From Microbacterium sp. (lineage in GTDB: Bacteria; Actinomycetota; Actinomycetes; Actinomycetales; Microbacteriaceae), in contig NZ_JAPSIY010000005.1 of assembly GCF_031178445.1 (NCBI RefSeq), positions 124,001 through 188,000 on the forward strand: a stretch of DNA of 64,000 nt, written 5' to 3'. The notes under the pieces were generated by a model. That model did not search any database and was not told the origin of the DNA. It worked only from the letters and a program-made list of their open reading frames with translations. Positions 61,748 through 64,000 of the stretch are shown here, piece after piece (position 1 is the stretch's first letter; every line of letters begins with the position of its first letter). The position numbers and the translations under genes are program-made.

Positions 61748-62952
61748 CCGAGGACCTCCAGTCCAGGTAGCTTCTTGCCCTCGAGGAACTTGAGGCTCGC
61801 GCCCCCGCCCGTCGAGATGTGTCCGAACTCATCGTCGCCGAAGCCGAGCTGACGCACTGCGGCAGCGGAATCGCCGCCACCGACGACTCCCAGGCCGTCG
61901 ACCTCCGTCAGCGCGCCGGCGACGGCCTTGGTGCCGGCCGCGAAGGCCGGGAACTCGAACACGCCCATCGGACCGTTCCAGAAGACGGTCTTCGAACCGC
62001 GGATCGCGTCGGCGAAGCGCGCGGCGGTCTCCGGTCCGATGTCGAGGCCGATTCCGGATGCGCCGAACGAGGTCTGCTCGATCGCCTCGGCGGAGACCAC
62101 CTCGTGCTCGGCATCCGCGGCGAAGGCGGATGCGACCACGATGTCGGTCGGGAGCACCAGCTCCACGCCGCGCTCCTTCGCCTCTGCGATGTAGCCCCGT
62201 ACGGTGTCGAGCTGATCCTTCTCGAGCAGGCTGGATGCGACCGCGTGTCCCTCAGCAGCGAGGAATGTGAAGAGCATCCCCCCGCCCACGAGCAGACGAT
62301 CGACGCGCGGCAGCAGATGCGAGATGACGCCGAGCTTGTCGCTCACCTTCGATCCGCCGAGCACCACCGTGTACGGGCGCTCGGGATTCTCGGTGAGGCG
62401 GTCGAGGACGTCGAGCTCTGCGGCGATCAGCAGGCCGGCCGCCGACGGGAGGATCTCGGCCAGCTCGTAGACGCTGGCCTGCTTGCGATGCACGACGCCG
62501 AAGCCGTCCGAGACGAACGCATCGCCGTGCGCCGCCAGCTCGCCCGCGAACGCACGACGGGTCTGGTCGTCCTTGGCGGTCTCCCCGGCGTTGAAGCGGA
62601 GGTTCTCCAGGACGACCACATCGCCGTCCTCCAGAGCCGCGACCGCTTCGCGCGCCGACTCGCCGACGGTGTCGCGTGCGAAGGCGACGGGCTTGCCGAG
62701 CAGCTCTGACAGGCGCTGGGCCACCGGCTCCAGGCTGTATTGGGGGTCGGGCGCACCGTCGGGCCGCCCCAGGTGCGAGCAGACGACCACGCGAGCGCCG
62801 GCGTTGATGAGTGCGTTCAGAGTCGGAAGCGAGGCTCGAACACGACCATCGTCCGTTATGACCCCGTCCCGCAGGGGGACGTTGAGGTCACAACGGACGA
62901 TGACGCGCTTGCCCTCGAGTGAACCCAGAGAGTCCAGGGTGCGCAGAGTCAT
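61738..62952 (-). CDS. pgk: Phosphoglycerate kinase
   Basis: A 404-residue two-domain kinase that makes ATP from 1,3-bisphosphoglycerate. R-C-D-L-N-V-P-L and H-L-G-R-P-D-G form the substrate site. [11 protein letters not shown] and the C-terminal [10 protein letters not shown] form the nucleotide site. It begins 10 nt after gap and overlaps tpiA, so the three glycolytic genes are one operon. Confidence 0.97.
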   Translation of the reverse strand: MTLRTLDSLGSLEGKRVIVRCDLNVPLRDGVITDDGRVRASLPTLNALINAGARVVVCSHLGRPDGAPDPQYSLEPVAQRLSELLGKPVAFARDTVGESAREAVAALEDGDVVVLENLRFNAGETAKDDQTRRAFAGELAAHGDAFVSDGFGVVHRKQASVYELAEILPSAAGLLIAAELDVLDRLTENPERPYTVVLGGSKVSDKLGVISHLLPRVDRLLVGGGMLFTFLAAEGHAVASSLLEKDQLDTVRGYIAEAKERGVELVLPTDIVVASAFAADAEHEVVSAEAIEQTSFGASGIGLDIGPETAARFADAIRGSKTVFWNGPMGVFEFPAFAAGTKAVAGALTEVDGLGVVGGGDSAAAVRQLGFGDDEFGHISTGGGASLKFLEGKKLPGLEVLGWQ

Positions 62953-62962
62953 GTGTATGAGC

Positions 62963-64000
<1,038 letters not shown>

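Overview
The window is high-GC actinobacterial chromosome and almost certainly comes from Microbacteriaceae, most likely Microbacterium. The evidence is the base composition, the frequent GTG starts, many leaderless -10 (TAnnnT) promoters, the short form of RbpA, the actinobacterial translational T-box ahead of ileS, and the housekeeping gene order ileS-folC-DUF4233-ndk / rne / rplU-rpmA-obg-proB-proA-nadD-rsfS and tig-clpP1-clpP2...clpX. No insertion sequence, prophage, integrase or CRISPR array was seen.

Region by region. 0-4.2 kb: the 5' end of leuS, pabB, and a divergent dedA-App1 phosphatase-conserved protein group. 4.2-9.7 kb: a compact seven-gene operon of unknown function. It encodes two related membrane-anchored ectodomain proteins, a Ycf46-like AAA ATPase, a DUF2997 protein, an NrdG-like radical SAM protein, a DUF1257/Ycf35-like protein with a membrane anchor, and a multi-spanning membrane protein with a ComEA-type helix-hairpin-helix. 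The AAA protein and the helix-hairpin-helix protein end in the same R-x-V-D-Y tail. This is the best candidate for an undescribed system. 9.7-13.4 kb: a GH3 lipoprotein, a flavin oxidoreductase, a ChaA-type antiporter and tRNA-Ala(GGC). 13.5-30.2 kb: core genes, mostly on the minus strand (rsfS, nadD, proAB, obg, L27, L21, RNase E/G, VKOR, ndk, folC, and ileS with its T-box).

30.2-39.9 kb: a cstA - small protein ending in CC - ArsA-like ATPase operon, a tiny ribbon-helix-helix regulator with a VOC protein, a pentapeptide-repeat protein, and an oligopeptide/nickel-type ABC importer with two fused ATPases. 40.0-49.7 kb: valS, an ArsR-like regulator with strong operator palindromes, the threonine-to-glycine pathway (tdh-kbl) beside a LysR regulator, an M3 oligopeptidase and a NUDIX hydrolase. 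49.7-60 kb: peptidase E flanked by a decayed copy of the clpX 3' end, clpX, a SorC-regulated deoxyribose operon (deoC, a full ALDH and a half-length ALDH lacking the active site), clpP2, clpP1, a TPR protein, trigger factor with a histone-like tail, tRNA-Pro and tRNA-Gly. 60.2-64 kb: rbpA, secG and the glycolytic set tpiA-pgk-gap.

Several genes that work together are adjacent: gap-pgk-tpiA in lower glycolysis, Tig-ClpP1P2-ClpX in protein folding and turnover, SorC-DeoC-ALDH in deoxyribose-phosphate breakdown, Tdh-Kbl in threonine catabolism, and ProB-ProA in proline synthesis.
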